From: Anaerofilum sp. An201
GTDB lineage: Bacteria; Bacillota; Clostridia; Oscillospirales; Ruminococcaceae
Assembly (NCBI RefSeq): GCF_002160015.1
Contig: NZ_NFJT01000010.1
Location: 36,503-100,502, forward strand
DNA: 64,000 nucleotides
Direction of reading: 5' to 3'
Made by a program: the position numbers and the translations under genes. Within the stretch, counting starts at the first letter, position 1. Every line of letters begins with the position of its first letter. Below, one piece after another: positions 1 to 7,429 of the stretch. Below the pieces are notes generated by a model. That model did no database searches. It saw only the letters and a program-made list of their open reading frames with translations, and had not been told where the DNA came from.

Positions 1-550
1 GCACGTCGAAGGTGATCTGGTGCTCGAAGTTGGTCCAGCCGTTGGTCACGGCGTTGTACATATGTACGGGGTCCCAGATCAGGTAGGCCAGGAAGGCTAC
101 GGTGTAGTCATGATAGGGCTCCGACTGGATGGTCACGCTGCCGTCGGCGTAGCTCCACTTGTCGGTGGGGACAACCTCGCCGGTGGTGCGGTCCATCACT
201 TCCCACCAGCGCTTGATGTCATCGCGGGTGTTCACCTCCATCAGCTCGGGGCTGATGCCCTGCATCAGGCTAATGGACAGGCTGTCGCCGGTGGCGGTGT
301 GGAAGCCGGTCATGATGTAGCACTGCTGCACCTCGTCCGGGTTCGCCTTCGCCCAGGCGTTGTCCTTGCGGGTGGTGTAGTAGGTGGAGTAGATCTTTGC
401 GTCGGCGTTCTTCAGCTCCTCGGGGAACTCGGTGCCGTCGCAGTCGCGGATCGCGTCGGCGCCCCATTTCTCCAGCACTTCCAGGGTTTCGGGGATCACG
501 TCCATATCGGTGGGGATCGTTACGCGGCCCTTTTTCAAAATATCGCTCAT
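1..550 (-). CDS. gnpA: GH112 1,3-beta-galactosyl-N-acetylhexosamine phosphorylase (partial, N-terminal part)
   Basis: About 183 N-terminal residues are present; the rest lies beyond the left edge. The protein begins MSDILKKGRVTIPTD and contains WGADAIRDCDGT, YWEV-like RWWEVMDRTTGEVV, and FLAYLIWDPVHMYN. This is the N-terminal pattern I recall for bifidobacterial and clostridial galacto-N-biose/lacto-N-biose phosphorylases. The family splits Gal-beta-1,3-GlcNAc/GalNAc with phosphate to give galactose-1-phosphate and the free amino sugar in the cytoplasm. The ATG at 550 has a GGAGG about 6 bases upstream. It is the last visible gene of a minus-strand operon behind a binding protein and two permeases, which fits import of the disaccharide followed by phosphorolysis. 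Whether it prefers GNB, LNB or D-galactosyl-rhamnose (another GH112 activity) cannot be told from this part. Confidence 0.88.
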   Translation of the reverse strand, partial: MSDILKKGRVTIPTDMDVIPETLEVLEKWGADAIRDCDGTEFPEELKNADAKIYSTYYTTRKDNAWAKANPDEVQQCYIMTGFHTATGDSLSISLMQGISPELMEVNTRDDIKRWWEVMDRTTGEVVPTDKWSYADGSVTIQSEPYHDYTVAFLAYLIWDPVHMYNAVTNGWTNFEHQITFDV

Positions 551-612
551 GTTGGTCCTCCTTGGGCGTATTTGTCTGCATTGCTGTTTTGCAGATTTTT
601 TTCGTTACAGCA

Positions 613-816
613 TTATTTCGTATAGGGTTTATTGTACAAATACAGAAGAACCAGAATACCGGCCAGGCCCAGCAGCTGTACGCCCAGGCCGATGATTCCC
701 TGTGTCATGTCGGACATGAAGCCCATGCTGTGGCCAATAATAACCAGTGCAATGCACACCAGAGCCGCAAGGATGCCCAACGCTACCTTTACTTTTTTAA
801 GGGTATATTCATTCAT
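613..816 (-). CDS. Small two-helix membrane protein, DUF6903-like
   Basis: This 67-residue protein starts MNEYTLKKVKV and has two hydrophobic helices, roughly residues 9-28 and 35-58, then a short basic tail NKPYTK. It sits between the second permease and the GH112 phosphorylase, 15 bases after the permease stop. I recall small proteins of this kind (DUF6903) being linked to GH112 transport operons in Clostridia; that link is from memory. Its function is unknown. A role as an accessory subunit or stabiliser of the ABC importer is inference from position only. A shadow frame exists on the other strand, but the hydrophobic pattern and operon position favour this one. Confidence 0.7.
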   Translation of the reverse strand: MNEYTLKKVKVALGILAALVCIALVIIGHSMGFMSDMTQGIIGLGVQLLGLAGILVLLYLYNKPYTK

Positions 817-831
817 TGTTTGCGCCTCCCA

Positions 832-1728
832 TTAGCCTTTCAGACCGCCGACAGTCATGCCTTCGGTGAGCTTTTTCTGCACACAGATATACAGCAGCAG
901 TGTGGGGATCATTACCAGTACCAGACCGGCATACATCTGACCGTACTCTGCCTTCGCGTTCTGCGCCTTCATCAGGTTCAGCAGGCCAACCGGCAGGGTG
1001 CGCGGACCACTGGGATCGGTCAGCATGGTCATGGAGATGATGTACTCGTTCCAGTAGGCCAGGAACTCGAACAGGATCACGGTGATGATGCTGGGCTTCG
1101 CCATCGGCAGAATAATGCGCACCATCGTGGTGAAATAGCCTGCGCCGTCCACATAGGCGGCTTCTTCGTAGTCCTTAGGCAGGGTTGCCAGATAGCTGCT
1201 GAGCAGGTAGATGGTGAAGGGCAGCGTGGTAGACGCCAGCACCAGAGACACCACAAACGGGTTGTTCAGGAAGAAGGTCTTGCCAAACCACTGGTTCAGC
1301 AGACGGTCGCCGGCCACAAACATCAGGAAGATGGGCACGACGATGTAGTTTACGTTAATAAACAGACCGGCCATAAAGCCGCCGTTCAGGACCTTGCGGC
1401 CCACAAAGTTATAGCGGCTGAGAACATAGGCAGCCGGCAGCGCAACCACCAGCAGGATTGCCAGCGACAAAGCAGTGATCATAACAGAAGTCATGAAGTA
1501 GTCGCCCATGCGGGCCTTTGTCCAGGCATCCACAAAGTTCTGGAAATGGAATCCTTCCGGCAGGGTAAAGGGGTTGCCGTAAAATTCTCTGTTCTCTTTC
1601 ACCGAGGCCATGAATACCCACGCCACGGGAACGATGATCGAAATCGCCAGCAGAGCCAGGATGACGTAGATGACCACGCGGATCACAACGTCATTCTTCT
1701 CGCCGACCGCTCTTTCCTTTTTAAGCAT
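832..1728 (-). CDS. Carbohydrate ABC transporter permease, MalG/CUT1 type
   Basis: About 298 residues with six predicted membrane helices. The cytoplasmic EAA loop reads EEAAYVDGAGYFTTMVRIILPMAKP, matching the EAA-x3-G-x9-I-x-LP pattern of CUT1 inner-membrane components, and the protein ends with the typical GLKG tail. The ATG at 1728 is preferred because AGGAAGG lies 9 bases before it; the in-frame GTG at 1737 would have almost no spacing. It should pair with the permease at 1750-2640 and the lipoprotein at 2821-4176 to import galacto-N-biose or lacto-N-biose. The operon carries no ATPase gene in view, so a shared MsmK-type ATPase elsewhere is likely, as is common in Gram-positive bacteria. 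Confidence 0.9.
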   Translation of the reverse strand: MLKKERAVGEKNDVVIRVVIYVILALLAISIIVPVAWVFMASVKENREFYGNPFTLPEGFHFQNFVDAWTKARMGDYFMTSVMITALSLAILLVVALPAAYVLSRYNFVGRKVLNGGFMAGLFINVNYIVVPIFLMFVAGDRLLNQWFGKTFFLNNPFVVSLVLASTTLPFTIYLLSSYLATLPKDYEEAAYVDGAGYFTTMVRIILPMAKPSIITVILFEFLAYWNEYIISMTMLTDPSGPRTLPVGLLNLMKAQNAKAEYGQMYAGLVLVMIPTLLLYICVQKKLTEGMTVGGLKG

Positions 1729-1749
1729 TCTCTGCACCCTTCCTTTCGC

Positions 1750-2640
1750 TTACATTTCCAGCGGATCGCGCTTGGTAACCTTATTCACAATCGCTGCCAG
1801 AGCAAAGGAGAAGGTGAATACCACCACGCCAATCGCCATACCGTAGCCGTATGTAGAGTTGGTGTACGCCTGCTTGTACATGTAGCTCAGGAACACCTCG
1901 GTAGCGCCGTCGGGGCCGCCGTTGGTCATGGCCTTTACAAACAGGAAGCTCATGTTGATGTTGGAAATAATGAAGAAAGTGAGGGTTGTACGGATGTTGG
2001 TCCAGATCAGCGGCAGGGTGATGCTGAAGAACTGGGTGGTGCGGGAAGCACCTTCCAGATTGGCGCTCTCGTACAGGCTCTCGGAAATAGCAGACATACT
2101 GGCCATATACATAACCATGTAGTAACCGATCGCCTGCCAGACCATCGCAATAGCCAGGCTGTAGATAACAATCTTCTGGTCGCCCATCCAGTACACCGGC
2201 TCATCGGTGATGTGCAGCAGATTCAGGATGCTGTTCAGCAGACCGTTGTTGGCGTCGTAGATGGCGCTGAAAATGGCGCTGATAACAACCACAGACAGAA
2301 TGTTGGGGATGTAGAAGATAATACGGAAGAAGTTCTGGCCACGCAGCTTTTCACGGGTCAGGATGGCCGCAAACAGCAGCGCGAAGAAGATCGTCACCGC
2401 TGTCACAACCACGATCAGCAGAATGCTGTTGCGGCAGGCACGGAAGAAGTTTTCATCCTTCAGCAATGCAGCAAAGTTACTCAGACCCACAAATTCCTTA
2501 TTCGCGGAATATCCGCCCCAGCGGAGCAGGGACATACGGAATACGTTAAAAGTGGGAATTACAAGAAAAATGAACGCCAGAATTGTGGCAGGCGCAACGC
2601 AGGCCACAATAAACCGACTGCGTCCTTTATTTTTCTGCAT
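1750..2640 (-). CDS. Carbohydrate ABC transporter permease, MalF/CUT1 type
   Basis: A 296-residue inner-membrane protein with six predicted helices, the first around residues 9-30. The EAA loop YESANLEGASRTTQFFSITLPL is present, and the family-typical GG(P)DGATEVFLSYMYKQAY stretch follows near residue 240. The ATG at 2640 has a GGAG 8 bases upstream. It precedes the partner permease by 21 bases on the minus strand. The downstream GH112 gene suggests a beta-1,3-galactosyl-hexosamine substrate, but substrate specificity lies mainly with the binding protein. Confidence 0.9.
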   Translation of the reverse strand: MQKNKGRSRFIVACVAPATILAFIFLVIPTFNVFRMSLLRWGGYSANKEFVGLSNFAALLKDENFFRACRNSILLIVVVTAVTIFFALLFAAILTREKLRGQNFFRIIFYIPNILSVVVISAIFSAIYDANNGLLNSILNLLHITDEPVYWMGDQKIVIYSLAIAMVWQAIGYYMVMYMASMSAISESLYESANLEGASRTTQFFSITLPLIWTNIRTTLTFFIISNINMSFLFVKAMTNGGPDGATEVFLSYMYKQAYTNSTYGYGMAIGVVVFTFSFALAAIVNKVTKRDPLEM

Positions 2641-2673
2641 CTTGTCATCTCCATTCCACAGATTTCATGTAGA

Positions 2674-2711
2674 AAGCGGTGAGCAAAAGGGCTACCCTTT
2701 ACTCACCGCTT
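2674..2711 (-). other. Intercistronic stem-loop between binding-protein and permease genes
   Basis: A 10-bp perfect outer stem (AAGCGGTGAG with CTCACCGCTT) encloses an inner CAAAAGGG/CCCTTTA stem. It lies in the 180-base gap after the solute-binding-protein stop and before the permease start. No long T-run follows, so it is more likely an mRNA-stabilising or partial-termination structure that keeps the binding protein in excess over the permeases, as seen in malE-malF type operons. The gap holds no other supported gene. Confidence 0.6.
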
Positions 2712-2820
2712 AGCCATTCCGTTACCTACGCAGCAAGCACATATCAATCCTATGGCTGCCTATTTGTTTCCGGGGCATCGCGACACCCGGATATCCATTC
2801 ATAGATGCGCAGATGTTTGA

Positions 2821-4176
2821 TTACATGGCACCGGCCATGGTCTTGCAGGCGTCCTGCATGTCAGCCCACCACTGATCCACGGTCTTGTTGCCGTTGACAA
2901 CGCTGTCCATGGTGAAGCAGAAGATCTGCTTGAAGTTCATGCCCTCAACAGGCTTGGTGGAAGCGAAGGTGCCGATCGCAGCCTTGGCGCCGTTGTCGTA
3001 TACGCTGTAGTACACAGCCTGGTCAGCGTCCAGCTTATCGGTCATACCGGTGATGGGCTGCACAGCGCCGCCCTCTTTGGCGAAGATCTCAGCAGCCTCG
3101 TCGCTGTACAGGTAGCTGATGAACAGCTTGGCCAGCTCCTGGTTGGAAGAACCGGAGGGAACCCAGCACTGCTCGAAGAAGGTGTAGCTGTAACGGTCGC
3201 CGTCTTTCTCCATAGCGGGCAGAGCCATGAAGCCCCACTCGAAGCCGTCAGCGCGAGGAGCGTCCGCCATCTCGCCGATAACCCAGTTGCCGTTGGGCAT
3301 GAACAGGGCCTTGTTGTCCAGAATCAGCTGCTGGTTCTTCTGGAAGTTGTCGTTGTTGCCGTTAGCGGTGGTAGATTTCTCGGTGTTCTCGGCCAGCTTG
3401 CCCAGAACCTCGTACATCTTGCCCATCTCGTCGCTGGCCCAGGTAGCCTCGTCATACTGCAGAGCCTTGTTGAAGAACTCCTGACCGCCCACCTCGGGGA
3501 TCATAGCGTAGATGAAGGCATCCAGATAACCGGCAGTGGGATAGGTGAACAGAGGAATGTCGGTCTGATCAGCCAGAGCGAAGAACTCGTCCCAGGTGGT
3601 GGGCAGGGTCAGCTCGCCGCCGCCCTCGGTGAAGTTGGCCTTGTTGTAGAACAGGCCGCAGGGACCGTAGAACATGGGCATCATGTACACATGCTCATCG
3701 TTGTAGGGGTTGGTGGTCAGGTTGCCGGTGAAGCCGGGGATGATCTTCTCGCCCACGGTCACGTCCTCGCCCAGAACCTTCATGTCCAGAACGTCGGTCA
3801 GATCCAGCAGAGCGTTCTCCTTCAGCATGGTCTCGGGCAGGGCCTTCTCACGGCCGGTAGCCAGATGAACCACGTCGTAGAAGTTGCCGGCCTTCATCTG
3901 GGGATCGATCACGTCCTCCAGGTTCTTGTCGGTGGTCAGCTCCACGGTGGCGCCGGTTTTGGCCTCGAAGCCCTCGGCGATCTTTTCCCACATGGCGGTG
4001 CCGTAGGCGGTCTCGATGGCGGCGACTTTCAGAGTCTGGCCAGCGTACTCGCCCTCACCACCGGTGCTGCCGGAAGCAGGAGTGCTGGCGGGGGTATTGG
4101 AAGAAGACGGAGAGCCGCAGGCTACCAGACCGGCGGCCATCACAGCGGACAGACCAAGAGCAATTGCTTTTTTCAT
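2821..4176 (-). CDS. Sugar ABC transporter substrate-binding lipoprotein
   Basis: A 451-residue extracellular binding protein. It begins MKKAIALGLSAVMAAGLVAC, a signal peptide with a lipobox whose acylated cysteine is residue 20, followed by a Ser/Thr/Pro-rich linker. The body contains ADQAVYYSVYDNGAK and FKQIFCFTMDS-type CUT1 features. An upstream in-frame extension to 4302 is not used: GGAGGAAA sits just before the ATG at 4176, and the signal peptide begins there. It is the first gene of the operon ending in the GH112 phosphorylase, so galacto-N-biose or lacto-N-biose is the likely ligand (inference). Confidence 0.92.
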   Translation of the reverse strand: MKKAIALGLSAVMAAGLVACGSPSSSNTPASTPASGSTGGEGEYAGQTLKVAAIETAYGTAMWEKIAEGFEAKTGATVELTTDKNLEDVIDPQMKAGNFYDVVHLATGREKALPETMLKENALLDLTDVLDMKVLGEDVTVGEKIIPGFTGNLTTNPYNDEHVYMMPMFYGPCGLFYNKANFTEGGGELTLPTTWDEFFALADQTDIPLFTYPTAGYLDAFIYAMIPEVGGQEFFNKALQYDEATWASDEMGKMYEVLGKLAENTEKSTTANGNNDNFQKNQQLILDNKALFMPNGNWVIGEMADAPRADGFEWGFMALPAMEKDGDRYSYTFFEQCWVPSGSSNQELAKLFISYLYSDEAAEIFAKEGGAVQPITGMTDKLDADQAVYYSVYDNGAKAAIGTFASTKPVEGMNFKQIFCFTMDSVVNGNKTVDQWWADMQDACKTMAGAM

Positions 4177-4290
4177 GGCGAATTTTCCTCCTTGAGTATG
4201 AAAATCTTCCGGCCTTTGCAGGCCGTATGCCGGAGTGACAGATTGTATGTACAGGGGCGCCCGGCCGCACACCTGCTGTCTACGCTTCTT

Positions 4291-4319
4291 AGCATACTTC
4301 ATTCTGAGCCGTTTGGCAA
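4291..4319 (-). promoter_or_regulatory. Promoter of the GH112 transport operon
   Basis: On the minus strand TTGCCA and TATGCT are separated by 17 bases, about 115 bases upstream of the binding-protein start. The stretch 4177-4572 between the two divergent genes holds this promoter, the opposite promoter at 4488-4516 and A/T-rich DNA, where an AraC site would be expected. No clear operator could be picked by eye. Confidence 0.5.
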
Positions 4320-4487
4320 GGTGGCTTATTGACCTCGACTTTAGATATATTGACTTTTGTGCGCATGAATCGTAAACCTGTATTCTTTTTGTAATTTTTT
4401 AAGTAAATTGCACATTTTTTCCGGCCTTTTCGTGCTTTTGCGTACTCATATATGGAACAAAGCCAGAAACCATGCGTCCGCGCCGTC

Positions 4488-4516
4488 TTGCGCGCAGATT
4501 TTATTCATAGTACAAT
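4488..4516 (+). promoter_or_regulatory. Promoter of the divergent AraC gene
   Basis: TTGCGC and TACAAT are separated by exactly 17 bases. The predicted start of transcription is about 50 bases before the ATG at 4573. Confidence 0.6.
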
Positions 4517-4572
4517 AATTCTAAACTACCCCATCTGTTCTACCGCTTTCGGGCTGCCAAGGGAGGCTTTTT

Positions 4573-5430
4573 ATGAGCAGTTACCGTTTTGATTTCATCA
4601 CCGCTCCCACTTCGGACAAACCGTATCAGCTGCTGTATGTGGCGTCGTCCTGCTACGACAAGGACTGGAACAGCCTGATGCACACCCACAAGTGCACCGA
4701 GCTGTTCTACTGCGTGCATGGGCGCGGGCAGTTCCACACATCCGACGGCACCTTTGATGTGAAGAAGGACGACCTGGTCATCATCAACGCCGACGTGGAG
4801 CATGCCGAATCCAGCATGGCGTCGCACCCGCTGGAATACCTGGTGCTGGGCGTGCAGGGGCTGAACTTCCGGTTCGACAGCGCCCGCGGCGACGCCGGAT
4901 ACGACGTGCTGAATTTTGAACAGAACCGGGACGAGCTGCTGTTCTACCTGCAAAGCATCCTGCGAGAGGTGGACACACAGGAGTTCCGCTATGAGGATAT
5001 GTGCCAGCGCATCCTGGAGATCCTGCTGATCCAGGTGCAGCGGTTTGCCAACGTGAAGATCTGCACCAGCCTTCTCGCCGCCGAAAAGCAGCATTCCACC
5101 AACCGCAACTGCGCGCTGATCCGCCAGTACATCGACGAGCATTTCAGCGAGCCCATCACGCTGGACACCCTGGCCCAGATGGTGCACATCAACAAATACC
5201 ATCTGGTGCGCACCTTCCAGAAGGAATACGGCATCACCCCCATCAACTACCTGATCGAGCGGCGCTTGGAGGAGAGCCGCTTCATGCTGAAGAACACCAA
5301 CTATTCCGCCTCACAGATCGTGTCGCTGCTGGGGTTCTCCTCGTCCAGCTATTTTTCGCAGTGCTTCCGCCGCAAGGAGCACATGTCCCCTTCCCAATAC
5401 CGCGAGATGTACGCCCACAAGGAGGACTGA
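4573..5430 (+). CDS. AraC-family transcriptional regulator
   Basis: A 285-residue protein with an N-terminal cupin-type sugar-sensing domain (residues about 25-90, including HTHKCTELFYCVHGRGQF and HAESS) and a C-terminal pair of helix-turn-helix motifs (about 185-282: ITLDTLAQMVHINKYHLVRTFQKEYGI... and ASQIVSLLGFSSSSYFSQCFRRKEHMSPSQYR). The ATG at 4573 follows GGGAGG. It is divergent from the GNB/LNB transport-phosphorylase operon and is therefore the likely local regulator of that operon, probably activating it when the disaccharide is present. The ligand is inferred. Confidence 0.88.
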   Translation: MSSYRFDFITAPTSDKPYQLLYVASSCYDKDWNSLMHTHKCTELFYCVHGRGQFHTSDGTFDVKKDDLVIINADVEHAESSMASHPLEYLVLGVQGLNFRFDSARGDAGYDVLNFEQNRDELLFYLQSILREVDTQEFRYEDMCQRILEILLIQVQRFANVKICTSLLAAEKQHSTNRNCALIRQYIDEHFSEPITLDTLAQMVHINKYHLVRTFQKEYGITPINYLIERRLEESRFMLKNTNYSASQIVSLLGFSSSSYFSQCFRRKEHMSPSQYREMYAHKED

Positions 5431-5498
5431 AGCCCGCTTGCTGGAAAAAGCGCCGCAAAATTTCACACACTGTTCGACAGAAAAAAGGAGAAATACGC

Positions 5499-5547
5499 AA
5501 AAACGGAGCCTATCCCCCGCGAAATTCCGCTGGGATGGCTCCGTTTT
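5499..5547 (+). terminator. Rho-independent terminator after the AraC gene
   Basis: The stem AAACGGAGCC/GGCTCCGTTT is extended by TATCCC/GGGAT, with a T-run on the far side. It lies 68 bases after the AraC stop. Confidence 0.8.
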
Positions 5548-5639
5548 CTGTGTGTTTTGGCCGCAAACCCCCTGTGACAGGTTTCGGTCACCAATCCTGC
5601 CGCGGGTGGCAAAAAGGCCAAAAATCAACGTTGCAACAA

Positions 5640-5670
5640 AGAAAAAGTGACCGACAGGAATATCGGTCAC
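5640..5670 (-). terminator. Terminator of tRNA-Tyr
   Basis: On the minus strand GTGACCGA and TCGGTCAC form an 8-bp stem followed by TTTTTC, six bases after the tRNA CCA end. A degenerate second copy of this trailer lies at 5576-5599. Confidence 0.75.
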
Positions 5671-5676
5671 CAATCC

Positions 5677-5761
5677 TGGTGGGAGATGGTGGATTCGAAC
5701 CACCGAAGGCATAGCCAGCAGATTTACAGTCTGTCCCCTTTGGCCACTCGGGAAATCTCCC
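5677..5761 (-). tRNA. tRNA-Tyr (anticodon GTA)
   Basis: An 85-base class II tRNA with a long variable arm. The acceptor GGGAGAT pairs with ATCTCCC, the CCA end is encoded, the anticodon loop is CTGTAAA (GTA), and the T-arm carries GGTTCGAATCC. The CCA-to-trailer junction is directly followed by the terminator at 5640-5670. The arms match bacterial tRNA-Tyr closely. Confidence 0.95.
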
Positions 5762-5916
5762 CTATTCAGTTGTGCGCTCTCTTGAGTGCTTGTTTATTAT
5801 ACCAGCGAGGGGCGAAAAAATCAAGCCCTTTTTTCAAATTTATTTTCTTTTTTTAGATTTACCGAAAACGTGGATAAAATTTGTATTTTTTTCATAAATT
5901 CGCGTACAAAATGTGA

Positions 5917-5922
5917 TATAAT
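5917..5922 (+). promoter_or_regulatory. -10 element upstream of citrate synthase
   Basis: TATAAT in A/T-rich DNA, 42 bases before the ATG of the citrate synthase gene. No good -35 was found at standard spacing, so this is a partial promoter call. Confidence 0.45.
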
Positions 5923-5963
5923 AAGTATGTTAACATTTTTTTACAGAAAAGGAGGCTGACAGT

Positions 5964-7334
5964 ATGGCATCCAATCCCACTTATTCGGATATCACGCCCG
6001 AAGTAGAGATGCTGGCAAAGCTTGCCCTGTCCAACAGCACCATCGATCCCGAAGACTACACCCGCTACAACGTCAAACGCGGGCTGCGGGATCTGAACGG
6101 CAAAGGCGTTCTGGCGGGTCTCACCGAGATCGCCGACGTCCATGCATCCGAGACCCTGCCGGACGGCACCACTGTCCCCTGCGACGGCGAGCTGTACTAC
6201 CGCGGCTATAATGTGCGCGACCTTGTCAAAGGATTTGTGAACGATCATCGTCTGGGATTTGAGGAGACCGCATATCTTCTCATGTTCGGCCAGCTGCCGA
6301 ACGCGCAGCAGCTGCACGACTTTGATGCCCAGCTGTGCCTGTACCGCAGCCTGCCTTCCAACTTTGTGCGGGACGTGATCCTGAAAGCGCCCAACAAGGA
6401 CATCATGAACGCGCTGGCGCGCAGCATCCTCACGCTGGCCAGCTACGACGACAACCCCGACGACATCTCGCTGCCCAATGTGGTGCGCCAGTGCATCCAG
6501 CTGATTGCGGTGTTCCCGATGCTGGCGGTGTACAGCTACCAGGCATACAGCTATTCGGTCGAGGGCAAGAGCCTGTTCATCCACGCGCCCGACCCCAACT
6601 TCTCCACCGCCGAGAACATCCTGCATCTGCTGCGCGCCGACTCGGCCTACACTCCGCTGGAGGCGCTGCTGCTGGACCTGTGTCTGGTGCTGCACGCCGA
6701 GCACGGCGGCGGCAACAACTCCACCTTCACCACCCATGTGGTCACCAGCTCCGGCACCGATACCTATTCCTGCATGGCGGCCGCGCTGGCCAGCCTGAAA
6801 GGCCCCAAGCACGGCGGCGCGAACCTGAAGGTGGTGCGCATGTTCGACGACCTGAAAGCCAACGTGTCCGACTGGGAGGACGAGCAGGCCCTCACCGCCT
6901 ATCTGGATCGCCTGCTGAACAAGGAAGGCTTCGACAAGAGCGGCCTGATCTACGGCATGGGCCACGCCGTCTATTCCCTCAGCGATCCCCGCGCCCGTGT
7001 GCTGAAAGGCTTTGTGCGCGATCTGTCGGCTGAAAAGGGAATGGAAAAGGAGTTTTTGCTCTACGACCGCGTCGAGCGCCTGGCCGCCGACCTCATCAGC
7101 CACAAGCGCAAGATCTACAAGGGCGTTTCGGCCAACGTGGACTTCTACAGTGGCTTCGTATATCGCATGCTGGGTCTGCCGATGGAGCTGTTCACCCCCA
7201 TCTTTGCCATCGCGCGGGTGGCCGGCTGGAGCGCGCACCGCATCGAGGAACTGATCAACATGGGCAAGATCATCCGTCCCGCCTACCGCAATGTATGCCC
7301 TCACCGCGACTATCTGCCGATGGAGGAGCGCTGA
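5964..7334 (+). CDS. gltA: Citrate synthase
   Basis: A 456-residue enzyme that condenses acetyl-CoA and oxaloacetate to citrate. Seen: the active-site regions HAEHGGGNNSTF (about residue 245), GMGHAVYSLSDPR (about 332) and SANVDFYSGFVYRMLG (Asp about 392), corresponding to the catalytic His-His-Asp of the family. It is longer than the usual 370-430 residues because of an N-terminal extension typical of clostridial enzymes. The ATG at 5964 has GGAGG 7 bases upstream. It stands alone between tRNA-Tyr and its own terminator. In an anaerobe with PFL it most likely serves 2-oxoglutarate/glutamate synthesis (inference). 2-methylcitrate synthase activity cannot be excluded. Confidence 0.95.
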   Translation: MASNPTYSDITPEVEMLAKLALSNSTIDPEDYTRYNVKRGLRDLNGKGVLAGLTEIADVHASETLPDGTTVPCDGELYYRGYNVRDLVKGFVNDHRLGFEETAYLLMFGQLPNAQQLHDFDAQLCLYRSLPSNFVRDVILKAPNKDIMNALARSILTLASYDDNPDDISLPNVVRQCIQLIAVFPMLAVYSYQAYSYSVEGKSLFIHAPDPNFSTAENILHLLRADSAYTPLEALLLDLCLVLHAEHGGGNNSTFTTHVVTSSGTDTYSCMAAALASLKGPKHGGANLKVVRMFDDLKANVSDWEDEQALTAYLDRLLNKEGFDKSGLIYGMGHAVYSLSDPRARVLKGFVRDLSAEKGMEKEFLLYDRVERLAADLISHKRKIYKGVSANVDFYSGFVYRMLGLPMELFTPIFAIARVAGWSAHRIEELINMGKIIRPAYRNVCPHRDYLPMEER

Positions 7335-7373
7335 GCCTTCGATTTTGCTCTCTACACACATCCGTATACAGAA

Positions 7374-7407
7374 AACAGACGCTCTTTTTTCAAGGGCGTC
7401 TGTTTTT
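7374..7407 (+). terminator. Terminator after citrate synthase
   Basis: The stem ACAGACGC/GCGTCTGT is followed by TTTTTG, about 40 bases after the stop. Confidence 0.8.
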
Positions 7408-7429
7408 GTCTGCGGGATTTTCCGGCCGG

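Noticed and set aside
1729..1737. GTG start for the second permease of the GH112 operon
   Set aside because: The Shine-Dalgarno sequence touches the GTG; spacing fits the ATG at 1728.
397..2682. A 761-residue plus-strand frame across the permease genes
   Set aside because: It covers three genes on the other strand and is composed of His/Gln-rich shadow sequence.
5585..5678. A 15-bp direct repeat at tRNA-Tyr considered as a phage attachment site
   Set aside because: No integrase or phage gene lies near, and only 78 bases separate the copies; a lost tRNA duplication is simpler.
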